Both the position numbers and the translations under genes were made by a program. A stretch of DNA of 59,036 bases from an uncultured Bacteroidota bacterium. Its GTDB lineage: Bacteria > Bacteroidota > Bacteroidia > UKL13-3. Of the stretch, positions 8,998-18,410 are shown one piece after another (position 1 is the stretch's first letter; each line of letters starts with the position of its first letter). Below the pieces are notes generated by a model. It saw only the letters and a program-made list of their open reading frames with translations. It did no database searches and was not told the origin of the DNA. The stretch is from NCBI GenBank assembly GCA_903897855.1, contig CAIUDH010000064.1, positions 1 to 59,036 of the forward strand, in the 5' to 3' direction.

Positions 8998-10194
8998 TTG
9001 AAACTAAATACCATAGAAGAAGCCGTTGAAGATATACGCAAAGGCAAATTGATCATTGTTGTGGATGATGCTGACCGTGAAAACGAAGGTGACTTTTTAA
9101 CTGCTGCCCGCAATGTGACGCCCGAGATGATTGCCTTTATGGCGAAAGTGGGAGGAGGTTTAATTTGTGCCCCCTTAGGCGAAGATTTATGTGTGACCTT
9201 GGGTCTAGATATGATGGTAACCAACAATACTGAAAGCTTAAAAACAGCCTTCACGGTATCGGTCGATTTATTGCGAAGCGATATCAGCACGGGTATCTCT
9301 GCCTACGATCGAAGTGAAACCATTAAGGCGCTTATCAACCCCAATACCAAGCCTGCCGACTTGGCCCGGCCCGGTCATATTTTCCCCCTTAAAGCACATA
9401 ATGAAGGGGTATTACGCCGCGCAGGACATACCGAGGCTGCCATCGACTTTGCGAAACTGGCGGGTTTTGAACCTGCAGGTACCATTGTTGAAATCATGAA
9501 AGATGATGGCACGATGGCACGCTTACCCGACCTGTTTCTCATTGCTGAAAAGTATGATTTAAAGATTGTGAGCATCGAAGACTTGATTCATTACCGCCTT
9601 CGATATGAGAGTTTGATTGAGCGCGTGATTGAAGTGCAGATGCCCACCGAATATGGCAATTTTAATTTGTATGCCTTCAAACAAACGCATAATAACCAAG
9701 AGCATTTAGCGTTGGTGAAAGGAACGTGGGAAAAAGATGAGCCTGTGATGGTAAGAGTTCATTCATCCTGTCTTACAGGCGATATCTTTGGCAGTTGCCG
9801 CTGCGACTGTGGGGAACAATTACACGAAGCCATGCGTCATATAGAAGAAGAAGGCCGGGGTGTTATTTTATATCTCAACCATGAAGGAAGAGGAATTGGC
9901 TTATTAAACAAACTACGCTCGTATAAATTACAAGAGCAAGGCATGGATACGGTGGAAGCCAATATAGAATTGGGATTCAAAGCAGATGAGCGCGATTATG
10001 GTGTGGGAGCCCAAATATTGCGCGATTTAAAAATAAGCAAGATGCGCCTCTTAAGCAATAACCCGACCAAGCGTGCAGGCCTTACAGGCTATGGGTTAGA
10101 GATTGTGGAGAATGTTCCTTTAAAGATAAAATCGAACCAACATAATGCGTTGTATATGGAAACAAAAAAGACGCGTATGGGTCATGAGCTTTAG
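8998..10194 (+). CDS. ribBA: Bifunctional 3,4-dihydroxy-2-butanone-4-phosphate synthase / GTP cyclohydrolase II
   Basis: The protein supplies both branches of riboflavin synthesis. The N-terminal half (about 1-205) is DHBP synthase with [13 protein letters not shown] and [10 protein letters not shown]. The C-terminal half is GTP cyclohydrolase II with the zinc-site motif [18 protein letters not shown] and the conserved NHEGRGIGL. The 398-residue length is typical. The start appears to be TTG at 8998: no in-frame ATG or GTG lies between it and the upstream stop at 8953, and the next in-frame ATG would remove catalytic residues. No FMN riboswitch was recognised in the 115-base leader. Confidence 0.95.
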   Translation: MKLNTIEEAVEDIRKGKLIIVVDDADRENEGDFLTAARNVTPEMIAFMAKVGGGLICAPLGEDLCVTLGLDMMVTNNTESLKTAFTVSVDLLRSDISTGISAYDRSETIKALINPNTKPADLARPGHIFPLKAHNEGVLRRAGHTEAAIDFAKLAGFEPAGTIVEIMKDDGTMARLPDLFLIAEKYDLKIVSIEDLIHYRLRYESLIERVIEVQMPTEYGNFNLYAFKQTHNNQEHLALVKGTWEKDEPVMVRVHSSCLTGDIFGSCRCDCGEQLHEAMRHIEEEGRGVILYLNHEGRGIGLLNKLRSYKLQEQGMDTVEANIELGFKADERDYGVGAQILRDLKISKMRLLSNNPTKRAGLTGYGLEIVENVPLKIKSNQHNALYMETKKTRMGHEL

Positions 10195-10309
10195 CTGGCG
10201 AACGATTTTGTGATTCGTTCAAAAAGGACATTCGGTGTGTTTATCACGGCAACTGCTGAATAACTATTCAAAACAAATATCAAAATCTAGCGTTCTTTGT
10301 TACCTTGTG

Positions 10310-11944
10310 ATGAGGAACGCATTTTCTTTAATTATACTCTGTTTTAGTTTAACGCTACAAGCGCAATATAACTTCCGTTCGCCCATTGACGGTGAGATGA
10401 AAATTGCGGCCAATTTTGGGGAGTTAAGAGACAACCATTTTCATAGTGGCCTTGATATTCGTACCAATGGTGAAGAAGGATGGAAAGTTTATGCCATAGC
10501 AGATGGTTATGTATCCCGAATTTTAATTAGCAAGAAAGGTTATGGTAATGCTCTATACATTACGCACCCGAATGGTATCACTTGCGTTTACGGGCATCTC
10601 TCAAGGTACCATGAAACCATCAAAACATTCGCTACCGGTTGCCAATATGCCAAGGAAGATTTTGAGCTCGACACTATTTTACCGGCCGATACAATCAAAG
10701 TTAAAAAAGGAGATATCGTTGCCTATAGTGGCAATACCGGCGGAAGCACTGGCCCACATCTTCATTTCGAAATTCGTGATACGAAAACCGAATTCATACT
10801 TAATCCTGAGAATTTTGGTTTCGAAATAAAGGATATTTATGCTCCACGAATTTATTCTGTATCCTTATTTACGCTCCAGGGATTGCAGTCGAAATTCATT
10901 AAAACGGTGGCGGATCCAAATGGCAAAACCATTGCTGTCGACCCCGGCAGGATTGGTGTTGGAATGAGTGGAATCGACTACTATAGTGATTATGAATTTA
11001 ATGCAGGCCTTTATCAAACACAACTATTCAAAAATGACGAGCTCATTTTTGAAAAAAAGATGGACACTTTCTCCTTCAACAACTGGCGCTGTATTAATGC
11101 CCATCTCGATTACGAACTGCTCAAAACAAAAGGTTATAAAATTGAAAAGTGTTATAAAGAGGATGGCGACTTCACCGAGATCTATAGCCATTTGGTAAAT
11201 AATGGATACATCACCATGGCACCCGGCGAGACGGTAAACTTAAGAATCGTAACGAAAGACCATGTTGGCAATCAGATGCAGGTAGCTTTCATGTTAAAAG
11301 CCGGTTATGTCATTAAAAAACCCGTTGAAAAATATAATGTTGTGCCCGCCCGCAATACGGAACTAAACAGCCGCAAAGCAAAACTCATCTTACCTCCCGG
11401 AAGCTTATACGATACCTGCTTTTTCAGTTTCTATACCGACACCTCCTATAAAAGATATTCTTATAAATATAACGTTGGAAATAGGAATATCCCTCTTCAA
11501 AAAGAAATAACTCTAAAGATTATACCGTTAGTGAATCCGCACCTCAAAGAGCACAAGCTCTACCTAAAATCGCTCGCCGGTGGCAGTATTGGCGGAACCT
11601 TCAGGGAAGGCTATTTAACTGCTAACACAAAAACTTGCGGTACCTACTATATCGACATCGATACAACGCCTCCCGTTATTACTCCCTTAAACATCCCCAA
11701 CTCCAAAAACATTACCTTAAATGCGACCCTCAAATTTTTAATCAATGACTCACAAACAGGGGTTAAGAAATTTAAGGCTACGGCCAACGGAAAGTATCTT
11801 TTATTTAGCTATGATTTAAAATACAACCTAATTACCTGCGACCTTCAAGACGTGAATTTGACAGGGCAAACCAACTTTGAATTGAGCGTAGAGGACGGCT
11901 GCGGAAATGTTAGAAAGTACAAAACAGTGCTCCTGAAAAACTAA
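10310..11944 (+). CDS. Secreted M23 family metallopeptidase
   Basis: This is a zinc endopeptidase of the LytM/M23 class, exported to the envelope and probably cutting or regulating peptidoglycan. I use the ATG at 10310 (544 residues), because it opens directly onto a signal peptide (RNAFSLIILCFSLTLQAQ). The longer frame from 10235 would bury it. The M23 domain follows at once, with zinc ligands His45 and Asp49 in HFHSGLD and His152 in GPHLHFE (His150 general base). The remaining 370 or so residues form beta-rich repeats without a named family, ending with an Ig-like segment. Such long C-terminal extensions are common in Bacteroidota M23 proteins. Confidence 0.9.
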   Translation: MRNAFSLIILCFSLTLQAQYNFRSPIDGEMKIAANFGELRDNHFHSGLDIRTNGEEGWKVYAIADGYVSRILISKKGYGNALYITHPNGITCVYGHLSRYHETIKTFATGCQYAKEDFELDTILPADTIKVKKGDIVAYSGNTGGSTGPHLHFEIRDTKTEFILNPENFGFEIKDIYAPRIYSVSLFTLQGLQSKFIKTVADPNGKTIAVDPGRIGVGMSGIDYYSDYEFNAGLYQTQLFKNDELIFEKKMDTFSFNNWRCINAHLDYELLKTKGYKIEKCYKEDGDFTEIYSHLVNNGYITMAPGETVNLRIVTKDHVGNQMQVAFMLKAGYVIKKPVEKYNVVPARNTELNSRKAKLILPPGSLYDTCFFSFYTDTSYKRYSYKYNVGNRNIPLQKEITLKIIPLVNPHLKEHKLYLKSLAGGSIGGTFREGYLTANTKTCGTYYIDIDTTPPVITPLNIPNSKNITLNATLKFLINDSQTGVKKFKATANGKYLLFSYDLKYNLITCDLQDVNLTGQTNFELSVEDGCGNVRKYKTVLLKN

Positions 11945-11969
11945 TTGCAACTTTTATAAATTGGAATAT

Positions 11970-11977
11970 TACATTTG
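11970..11977 (+). promoter_or_regulatory. TAnnTTTG -7 promoter box for the small lipoprotein gene
   Basis: TACATTTG matches the Bacteroidota -7 consensus. A TTG at 11945-11947 lies 22 bases upstream, at the -33 position. The start codon follows 24 bases after the box. Confidence 0.55.
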
Positions 11978-12001
11978 CAACTTTTTAAATCTTGTTGTAA
12001 A

Positions 12002-12454
12002 ATGAAAAAGTTATTATTTTTAAGTACCATTGCCCTTGCACTGCTCGTTGTTTCGTGCAAGCCAAAGGCGGAATTGATTGTTGGAAAATGGAGCGTATCC
12101 GAATGCAGCATCACCAACTTAGAGGAGCTGAAATCGAAGTCGATGACAGGCGTACCCGATTCTCTTATTGAAGAATACAAAGGAAGAATGGAAGGTCAAA
12201 TTAAAACATTCCTCGAAGATGCGAAGAAGGAGGTATACTCTTTTGAAAAGGATAGTTTCGATATCAATCGTCATGGGAAAAGTGAGTTGGGTAGCTGGAA
12301 GATGAGCAGTGATAACAAAATGCTTTTTCTTATACTGAATGAAAACCCTACCGTAGAGGCCCTTAATATTATCGGTCTTACGCCGAAAGAAGTGAAGTTT
12401 TCAAAGAAAATTTCCCCTGAAAGCGCTGTCGTTTATATCTTGAAGAAAGATTAA
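12002..12454 (+). CDS. Small lipoprotein, lipocalin-like
   Basis: A 150-residue exported lipoprotein begins at the ATG at 12002. The nine upstream in-frame codons overlap the promoter and are not used. The signal peptide KKLLFLSTIALALLVVSC ends in a lipobox with Cys at residue 18. The mature part begins with LIVGKWSVSE, the pattern of Bacteroidota lipocalin-like domains, and ends with short beta strands. Function is unknown. Its stop codon overlaps that of the convergent permease by four bases. Confidence 0.8.
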   Translation: MKKLLFLSTIALALLVVSCKPKAELIVGKWSVSECSITNLEELKSKSMTGVPDSLIEEYKGRMEGQIKTFLEDAKKEVYSFEKDSFDINRHGKSELGSWKMSSDNKMLFLILNENPTVEALNIIGLTPKEVKFSKKISPESAVVYILKKD

Positions 12455-14391
12455 GACGGCCGATTCAGCTTGCTGTTCTTATAAGAAAATCCAAAATAGA
12501 TAATCAGGCCTACGGCAAGCCAGATGAAAAAGTACATCCAGTTTTTATAGCCTAGTTCGCTCATCATATAGAGGCAACTGGTGAGGCCTAGCAATGGAAT
12601 AAGTGAAGCGTTGTTTTTAAATGCAAAAACAGCTAAGGCAAGTGTGCTAAGTAAAAAAATCCAAGTCGGGATTTTGTGCTTGAACAAACTGAACCCAGAT
12701 TCGTGTTTTTTCGTCTCAGCCAAGGGCAGTAAGCTAAGAGTTTCTGCATACTTCACTTCGTCAAGATTGTTTAAATAGGCCTCTATATCATTATTTTGCT
12801 GCGCAAATCCACCTTCATCTAATATTATTATTTTTCGCTTCACCCCTTCAATCTCGTCTGCCTTCAAACCCGTGATAAGAGTTGCTACATCATAGTTTTG
12901 GGGTGCATTCGTAATAAAATCGAGAGTCCCCTTTTCATTATATCGGAAGGAGAGCACTCCGGCAAGAATAATTAAAAAAGCATATATATAACGTGAGTTG
13001 ATATACGGTGTTTTAAATGTGCTTGGCGGACGATTGGGGTCTAAATTCAATTTCAGCACCCCCCCGCATACCAGCACAAAAGCAAATAAGGTACCGATGC
13101 TGCATAAGTCGGTAACCATATCAATATTTAAAAAGAGCGTACCCGCACATACAATGACCCCGGTAATAATGGTAGAGAATGAAGGGGTTTTGAATTTGGG
13201 GTGTACCTTGGCAAATCGTTTCGGCAATAATCCGTCGCGGCTCATGCTCATCCAAATACGGGGTTGACCTATTTGAAAAACAAGTAACACGCTGGCAATA
13301 GCCACCACAGCGCTAACCGCCACAATTCCTGCCATCCATTTCAAATTTAATAATTCAAAAACGTGCGCCAATGGATCGGCCACATCGAGTTCCTTATAGC
13401 TTATCATACCGGTAAGCACCAAGGCAATCAACACATAAAGGATGGTACAGATTATGATAGCCCACATCATACCCTTAGGCAAATCGCGTTGAGGGTCCTT
13501 ACATTCTTCTGCCGTTGTACTTATCGCATCAAAGCCGATATAAGCAAAGAAAACGGCCGAAACCCCTTTTAAAACACCACTTACCCCATTAGGCATAAAT
13601 GGATTCCAATGGGCCACATCGATAAAACCCGCACCTACTATAATAACTAAAACAACCACGATCAATTTAATGGCAACCATAATATTACTTGCATTGCGCG
13701 ACTCTTTGATGCCTCTATAAACCAACATCGTAACTGCAATAACAATAAATAAAGCGGGTATATTCAATACAATATGCCATCCGAAAAAGGTTGGAGCGCT
13801 CGTGTAAGCCGCATATGCCCGCTGCATGCCTGTACTTAAATTCTCGAATGCCTTTCCACTTTGCATCAGGGCCGACGCTTCGTTGAACCCTTGATGCGCC
13901 GTCAGTATATCGAGGGTCATCCAACCCGGCAGATGAATACCATGAATATTTAAGGCATCAATATTTATTTGAGATAAGAGCGAGGTGAAATATTCACTCC
14001 AGCCAATAGCTACCGTAACATTACCTATCGCATACTCCATAATGAGTGCCCATCCAATAATCCACGCTACCAACTCGCCAAACGCTACATAACTGTAGGT
14101 GTACGCACTTCCTGAAACTGGAACTAAACTCGCAAATTCGGCATAGGCAAATGCCGCAAAACTGCAGGCAATGGCCGTGAAAATAAATAGAAACACGACT
14201 CCCGGCCCGCCATCAGCGGATGCTTTACCGATGGTGGTAAAAATGCCGGCACCGATAATTGCAGCAATACCCAAGGCCGTGAGGTCGATGGCGGTAAGGT
14301 GTTTACTCAGCGTGTGCCCATCCTGCTCTCCGGCAGCATTTTCCAATACTTGAGAAACAGTTTTCTTGCGTAATAAATTTTTCAGGTTCAT
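12451..14391 (-). CDS. APC-superfamily amino acid permease with a large soluble insert
   Basis: This is an inner-membrane amino acid transporter of the APC (cationic amino acid transporter/YfnA) type. The 646 residues contain about 12 or more hydrophobic segments. The first has the family signature IAAIIGAGIFTTIGKA, and the consensus FFAYIGFDAISTTAEECKDP lies in the middle. An unusual soluble stretch of about 85 residues (roughly 485-572, including VKRKIIILDEGGFAQQNN) lies between late membrane segments. The four C-terminal helices follow it. The substrate cannot be decided from sequence. It stands alone, convergent with the small lipoprotein gene. Confidence 0.9.
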   Translation of the reverse strand: MNLKNLLRKKTVSQVLENAAGEQDGHTLSKHLTAIDLTALGIAAIIGAGIFTTIGKASADGGPGVVFLFIFTAIACSFAAFAYAEFASLVPVSGSAYTYSYVAFGELVAWIIGWALIMEYAIGNVTVAIGWSEYFTSLLSQINIDALNIHGIHLPGWMTLDILTAHQGFNEASALMQSGKAFENLSTGMQRAYAAYTSAPTFFGWHIVLNIPALFIVIAVTMLVYRGIKESRNASNIMVAIKLIVVVLVIIVGAGFIDVAHWNPFMPNGVSGVLKGVSAVFFAYIGFDAISTTAEECKDPQRDLPKGMMWAIIICTILYVLIALVLTGMISYKELDVADPLAHVFELLNLKWMAGIVAVSAVVAIASVLLVFQIGQPRIWMSMSRDGLLPKRFAKVHPKFKTPSFSTIITGVIVCAGTLFLNIDMVTDLCSIGTLFAFVLVCGGVLKLNLDPNRPPSTFKTPYINSRYIYAFLIILAGVLSFRYNEKGTLDFITNAPQNYDVATLITGLKADEIEGVKRKIIILDEGGFAQQNNDIEAYLNNLDEVKYAETLSLLPLAETKKHESGFSLFKHKIPTWIFLLSTLALAVFAFKNNASLIPLLGLTSCLYMMSELGYKNWMYFFIWLAVGLIIYFGFSYKNSKLNRPS

Positions 14392-14531
14392 GAAGGGTGC
14401 AAGATAGAAAAATTTATGATTGGTTAATAATGGAGGTTTTTCTAGACTTGCTCGAAAGCGAATTTTGAGTTATGTTTCTATACTCCATGGGTTGCCTCGG
14501 CGAAGTGCATCAGCACTTATTAGACGGGGCC

Positions 14532-15218
14532 TTATCGAAAATCCTGCTGAGCCTTTTCAAAATCTTCGGGGATGCCGATATCGATGAAATAATTATCAAA
14601 GCGAAAGCCCATAATTTTTAAGTCGGTGGTATGTGCTTCGAATACTTCTTTCTCTATTGAAAAAGCGTGTGGTAAATTTAGGGCCTCCAAGCAATTGCGT
14701 TGTGCGGCGTAAACTCCTGCATTAATAAGGCCTTCTGCACAAAAACGCTTCTCCTTAAATTGTATAATTCGATGGTCTTCAACTTCCACCGTTCCATAGC
14801 GTTCGAAGTTTTGCATGGGTTTAAGTGCCAAAGAAATATCGGCCTTGTTTAGTAGATGTTCTTGCATCAATAAATCGAGTGGACAATCGAAATACGAATC
14901 GCCATTGATGATAAACACATCGAATTGATGACATGATTTCAAGGCCAGCTGAATACCGCCCCCAGTGCCTAAAGGTTCTTGCTCCACTACAAATACAAAT
15001 TCAGCATCATAATTGGATTGGGCAATATATTCTTCAATGATTTCGTGTTTGTAGCCTACCGACAAAATAACCCTCGACACCTTGGCATCGATGAGCTTGG
15101 TGATGATATAGTGCAAAAATGGCTTACCCGCCACCGTGGCCATTACTTTGGGAACGTCAGCTACGACACTTCTCAAACGAGTACCCAATCCGCCGGCTAA
15201 TATGATGGCTTCGTACAT
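14532..15218 (-). CDS. Sugar-1-phosphate nucleotidyltransferase, HddC-like
   Basis: The protein begins with the nucleotidyltransferase signature IILAGGLGTRLRSVVADVPK and has a second motif INGDSYFDCPL. The closest recognisable type is D-glycero-D-manno-heptose-1-phosphate guanylyltransferase (HddC), which activates heptose for surface polysaccharide or S-layer glycan synthesis. Its 228 residues fit that group and are too short for GlmU or for GlgC. No other heptose gene is nearby, so the substrate is uncertain. The start codon overlaps the ruvA stop by one base. Confidence 0.82.
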   Translation of the reverse strand: MYEAIILAGGLGTRLRSVVADVPKVMATVAGKPFLHYIITKLIDAKVSRVILSVGYKHEIIEEYIAQSNYDAEFVFVVEQEPLGTGGGIQLALKSCHQFDVFIINGDSYFDCPLDLLMQEHLLNKADISLALKPMQNFERYGTVEVEDHRIIQFKEKRFCAEGLINAGVYAAQRNCLEALNLPHAFSIEKEVFEAHTTDLKIMGFRFDNYFIDIGIPEDFEKAQQDFR

Positions 15219-15802
15219 TATAAATTTTTGAGGGCTAATTTAATCAATTCTTCAACGGTAAGTGTGGGGTTTAATCGAAGCTGCTTATCCACTTCCCTCT
15301 CGGCCGGCGCCTTGCTAAAACCGAGCATGGTAAGAGCGCCCATAGCTTCTGTGCGCACCACACTGCCCATGCCTGCGCCAGAGGATTCATTGATAATGGT
15401 TTCTCGTTTGAGTTTATCTTGAAGCTCCAAAATGAGGCGTTGCGCCGATTTGGGGCCTACGCCTTTGATAGCAGTGAGGGCACCAATATTGCCTACCGAA
15501 ATGGCCAACTGAATTTCACTAGGGGTGAGCGATGATAAAATCATGCGTCCGGTATTAGGGCCTACACCGTTCACCGAGATGAGGTGCTTGAACAGATTGC
15601 GTTCAAGCTCATCAAAAAATCCGAAGAGTACATGTGCATCTTCACGAATATTTAAGTAGGTGAGCAACCGGCCTTGCTTTAGGTCTTTTATTTTTAGATG
15701 CGTATATAATGAAATATGTATTTCATAGCCTACCCCGTTCACATCGAGCACCACATAGGTGGGTGTGATGGTAGTAAATTTTCCTTCAAGATGAGCGATC
15801 AT
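15218..15802 (-). CDS. ruvA: Holliday junction branch migration protein RuvA
   Basis: RuvA binds Holliday junctions and loads the RuvB motor. The 194-residue protein opens with the RuvA N-terminal OB domain (MIAHLEGKFTTITPTYVVLDVNGVGYEI, split here at the usual positions). It then shows two helix-hairpin-helix motifs (LISVNGVGPNTG and LTAIKGVGPKSAQRLI) and the C-terminal domain III (MLGFSKAPAEREV), which contacts RuvB. The length is normal. It is co-transcribed with the nucleotidyltransferase through a one-base overlap, an arrangement without an obvious functional reason. Confidence 0.97.
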   Translation of the reverse strand: MIAHLEGKFTTITPTYVVLDVNGVGYEIHISLYTHLKIKDLKQGRLLTYLNIREDAHVLFGFFDELERNLFKHLISVNGVGPNTGRMILSSLTPSEIQLAISVGNIGALTAIKGVGPKSAQRLILELQDKLKRETIINESSGAGMGSVVRTEAMGALTMLGFSKAPAEREVDKQLRLNPTLTVEELIKLALKNL

Positions 15803-15905
15803 AGATGCATTGAAATTATTGAATGATGTTGGGGAAATTAAAAAAACAATGATGAAAACAACTATTTCTTTTTTGAATTCACTGGAACTCTTTGCCTTCT
15901 GAATC

Positions 15906-17576
15906 TTATTTTTTATCCAATCGCTCTTTTAACCCTAAGCCATGTTTTCTTAAGGTATCGAGAGCGATATCATAACCCGCATCGGCATGACGAATAACAC
16001 CCATTCCAGGGTCGTTGCGTAGTACACGTTTCAATCGTGCTTCAGCTTCTTCAGTACCATCGGCCACAATAACCATCCCACTATGAATGCTATAACCCAT
16101 ACCCACACCGCCTCCCTGGTGCAAAGAAACCCAGCTGGCACCTCCTGCGATATTCACAAAAGCATTCAATATCGGCCAGTCGGCAATAGCATCGCTACCA
16201 TCCATCATCGATTCGGTTTCACGGTTAGGGCTGGCCACAGAGCCTGTATCGAGGTGATCGCGGCCAATTACGATAGGTGCTTTCACTTTTCCCGAACGCA
16301 CCAGCTCATTAAAAGCGAGTCCTGCTTTTTCACGCTCTCCTTGTCCCAACCAACAAATGCGTGCCGGCAATCCTTGAAAAGAAATTTTTTCTCTGGCCAT
16401 CATTAACCAACGTTGCAATCCAGCATTTTCAGGAAACATCTCTTTTAAGAGTTCATCGGTGGTGTAAATATCCTCAGGGTCGCCACTCAGTGCCACCCAT
16501 CGAAACGGCCCTCGTCCTTCGCAAAATTGGGGTCGTATAAATGCCGGGACGAACCCCGGAAAATCAAATGCTTTATCCACTCCGTGCTCAAAAGCCATGG
16601 CACGGATATTATTTCCATAGTCAAAGGTGATGCTTCCCTGCTTCTGAAATTCAAGCATCAACTTTACATGCGTCACAATACTTGCAAAGCTTCGTTTTAA
16701 ATATTCCTCAGGGTTCGATTTACGCATTGCATCAGCCACTTCTGTATTTATTCCATGCGGGTAATACCCAATTAAGGGGTCGTGGGCGGACGTTTGGTCG
16801 GTAAGTAAATCAGGTACTACATTACGCTCTTTCATTCGTTCGAGCAGGCTAATGGCATCGCACCACACCCCAATTGAAACGGCCATGCCCTTTTCCTTGG
16901 CTTTCAATGCCAAGTCGATGGCATCATCAATATTGCGGCTCATCCTATCAAGGTAACGTGTCTCAATACGCTTCTTGATGCGCCACTCTTCTACCTCGGC
17001 TACCAAACAAACGCCTTCATTGAGGGTCACCGCCAGTGGTTGTGCCCCTCCCATTCCTCCCAGTCCAGCGGTTACCGTAATGGTGCCTTTCAAGGTACCC
17101 TTGAAATGCTTTTTAGCTGCTTCTGCAAACGTTTCGTAAGTACCTTGCACAATACCTTGAGAGCCTATATAAATCCAACTTCCTGCCGTCATTTGACCGT
17201 ACATAATCAAACCTTTTTTATCCAACTCTCTAAAGTGCTCCCAGTTGGCCCATTTGCCTACAAGGTTACTGTTGGCAAGCAGCACACGCGGGGCATCTAC
17301 ATTGGTTTTTAAAATAGCCACCGGCTTGCCACTTTGAATCAGCAAACTCTCCTCATTTTCTAAATCCCTTAATGCCTTTACAATGAGGTCGTAGCTCTCC
17401 CAGTTACGTGCCGCTTTTCCGAGGCCCCCATAAACAATTAATTCCTCCGGGCGTTCGGCCACCTCAGGATCGAGATTGTTCATGAGCATTCGAAGAGCTG
17501 CCTCTTGTATCCAACCTTTGCATGAAAGTTGGTTTCCGTGTGGTGCGCGAATGGCCGCGCGTGAAGTTTGAGTCAT
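15906..17576 (-). CDS. hutU: Urocanate hydratase
   Basis: The enzyme converts urocanate to imidazolonepropionate in histidine breakdown, using tightly bound NAD. The 556 residues match the usual length. Recognisable parts are [14 protein letters not shown] near the N-terminus, the NAD-binding region [15 protein letters not shown], the catalytic-cysteine segment [10 protein letters not shown], and [17 protein letters not shown] near the C-terminus. The other hut genes are absent from the window, so it is either an orphan or part of a scattered pathway. Its start codon lies only 45 bases from that of the divergent lipoprotein gene. Confidence 0.97.
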   Translation of the reverse strand: MTQTSRAAIRAPHGNQLSCKGWIQEAALRMLMNNLDPEVAERPEELIVYGGLGKAARNWESYDLIVKALRDLENEESLLIQSGKPVAILKTNVDAPRVLLANSNLVGKWANWEHFRELDKKGLIMYGQMTAGSWIYIGSQGIVQGTYETFAEAAKKHFKGTLKGTITVTAGLGGMGGAQPLAVTLNEGVCLVAEVEEWRIKKRIETRYLDRMSRNIDDAIDLALKAKEKGMAVSIGVWCDAISLLERMKERNVVPDLLTDQTSAHDPLIGYYPHGINTEVADAMRKSNPEEYLKRSFASIVTHVKLMLEFQKQGSITFDYGNNIRAMAFEHGVDKAFDFPGFVPAFIRPQFCEGRGPFRWVALSGDPEDIYTTDELLKEMFPENAGLQRWLMMAREKISFQGLPARICWLGQGEREKAGLAFNELVRSGKVKAPIVIGRDHLDTGSVASPNRETESMMDGSDAIADWPILNAFVNIAGGASWVSLHQGGGVGMGYSIHSGMVIVADGTEEAEARLKRVLRNDPGMGVIRHADAGYDIALDTLRKHGLGLKERLDKK

Positions 17577-17621
17577 ATTTTACTTTGCAAAAATAATTTT
17601 ATTATATTCGTGAAGGGAAAA

Positions 17622-18143
17622 ATGATTAGAAAATATTTTATTTTATTAATTCCGGCCTTTTTGATCGCATTTACTTTCATAAAATGCCGCAAAGAAAGCT
17701 TGGTTAGCCCTATCCCGACGATCTCATTCCTTGGATACGAAAAAATTAGTTACAAGGGTTATAATCAGGATTCTTTACTATTTCTTCGGATTCATTTTGA
17801 GGATGGCGATGGCGATATCGGATTAAGCATCACTGATACGGCGGCTCCTTTTAGGATTGGAGATCGCTATTATTATAATGTTTTTGCCTCCTATCAAGCA
17901 GGCAAAAATGGCAATTACGAATATCTAATTAATGGAGCCGACACCGTTTCTTATAACGACCGGATCAACAATTTACAGCCTGAAACACGAAATAAAGGCA
18001 TCACGGGAACTATCACCCTGAAGCTGGAACCAATTATAGGGGCCCTTCTGCCCGACTCTATAAAACTTAATATCTATATTGTGGACAGGGCACTAAATAC
18101 GAGCAACACTATCACCACAGGGGCTATCCCGGTAAGCTTTTAA
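17622..18143 (+). CDS. Exported lipoprotein of unknown function
   Basis: A 173-residue protein begins at the ATG at 17622 with a hydrophobic signal segment (IRKYFILLIPAFLIAFTFIKC) ending in a probable lipid-modified Cys. I prefer this start to the upstream frame, which overlaps hutU. The mature part contains FEDGDGDIGLS, a pattern frequent in Bacteroidota lipoproteins of unknown role, and beta-strand-rich sequence. A box-like TACTTTG at 17581-17587 lies 34 bases before the start. I do not recognise a named family. Confidence 0.75.
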   Translation: MIRKYFILLIPAFLIAFTFIKCRKESLVSPIPTISFLGYEKISYKGYNQDSLLFLRIHFEDGDGDIGLSITDTAAPFRIGDRYYYNVFASYQAGKNGNYEYLINGADTVSYNDRINNLQPETRNKGITGTITLKLEPIIGALLPDSIKLNIYIVDRALNTSNTITTGAIPVSF

Positions 18144-18410
18144 TGCTGTTTTACAGGCCTTTCGCTGCCATATTGATACTTCGTACACAAACAAAGGCCA
18201 TCCGTTTAGAGGCCGTTCTTAACCGTATTTGACTTGCACCTCCACTAAAAAAAACTTCAAAATGGCCCTCTTTATCCTTCCTTTTGACTCTCCCTTTTTT
18301 ATATGGCTCACTTTTATATCTTTGCACCTCGTTTTTTTAGCTTGAGATAGAACCCACGTAACTCAAAAAAAATTAACTTACCATTATATTATATATTTTA
18401 AAAAGTAGCA
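18144..18410 (+). promoter_or_regulatory. secDF leader with a TAnnTTTG box at 18317-18324
   Basis: This 267-base gap holds an exact -7 box, TATCTTTG at 18317-18324, leaving a leader of about 80 bases before secDF. No clear -33 TTG lies at the normal distance. The upstream half has two GGCC-centred short repeats and no ORF worth calling. No terminator was found after the lipoprotein gene. Confidence 0.45.

Noticed and set aside
10235-10309. Upstream extension of the M23 peptidase gene
   Set aside because: It would place 25 residues before a normal signal peptide; the ATG at 10310 is better.
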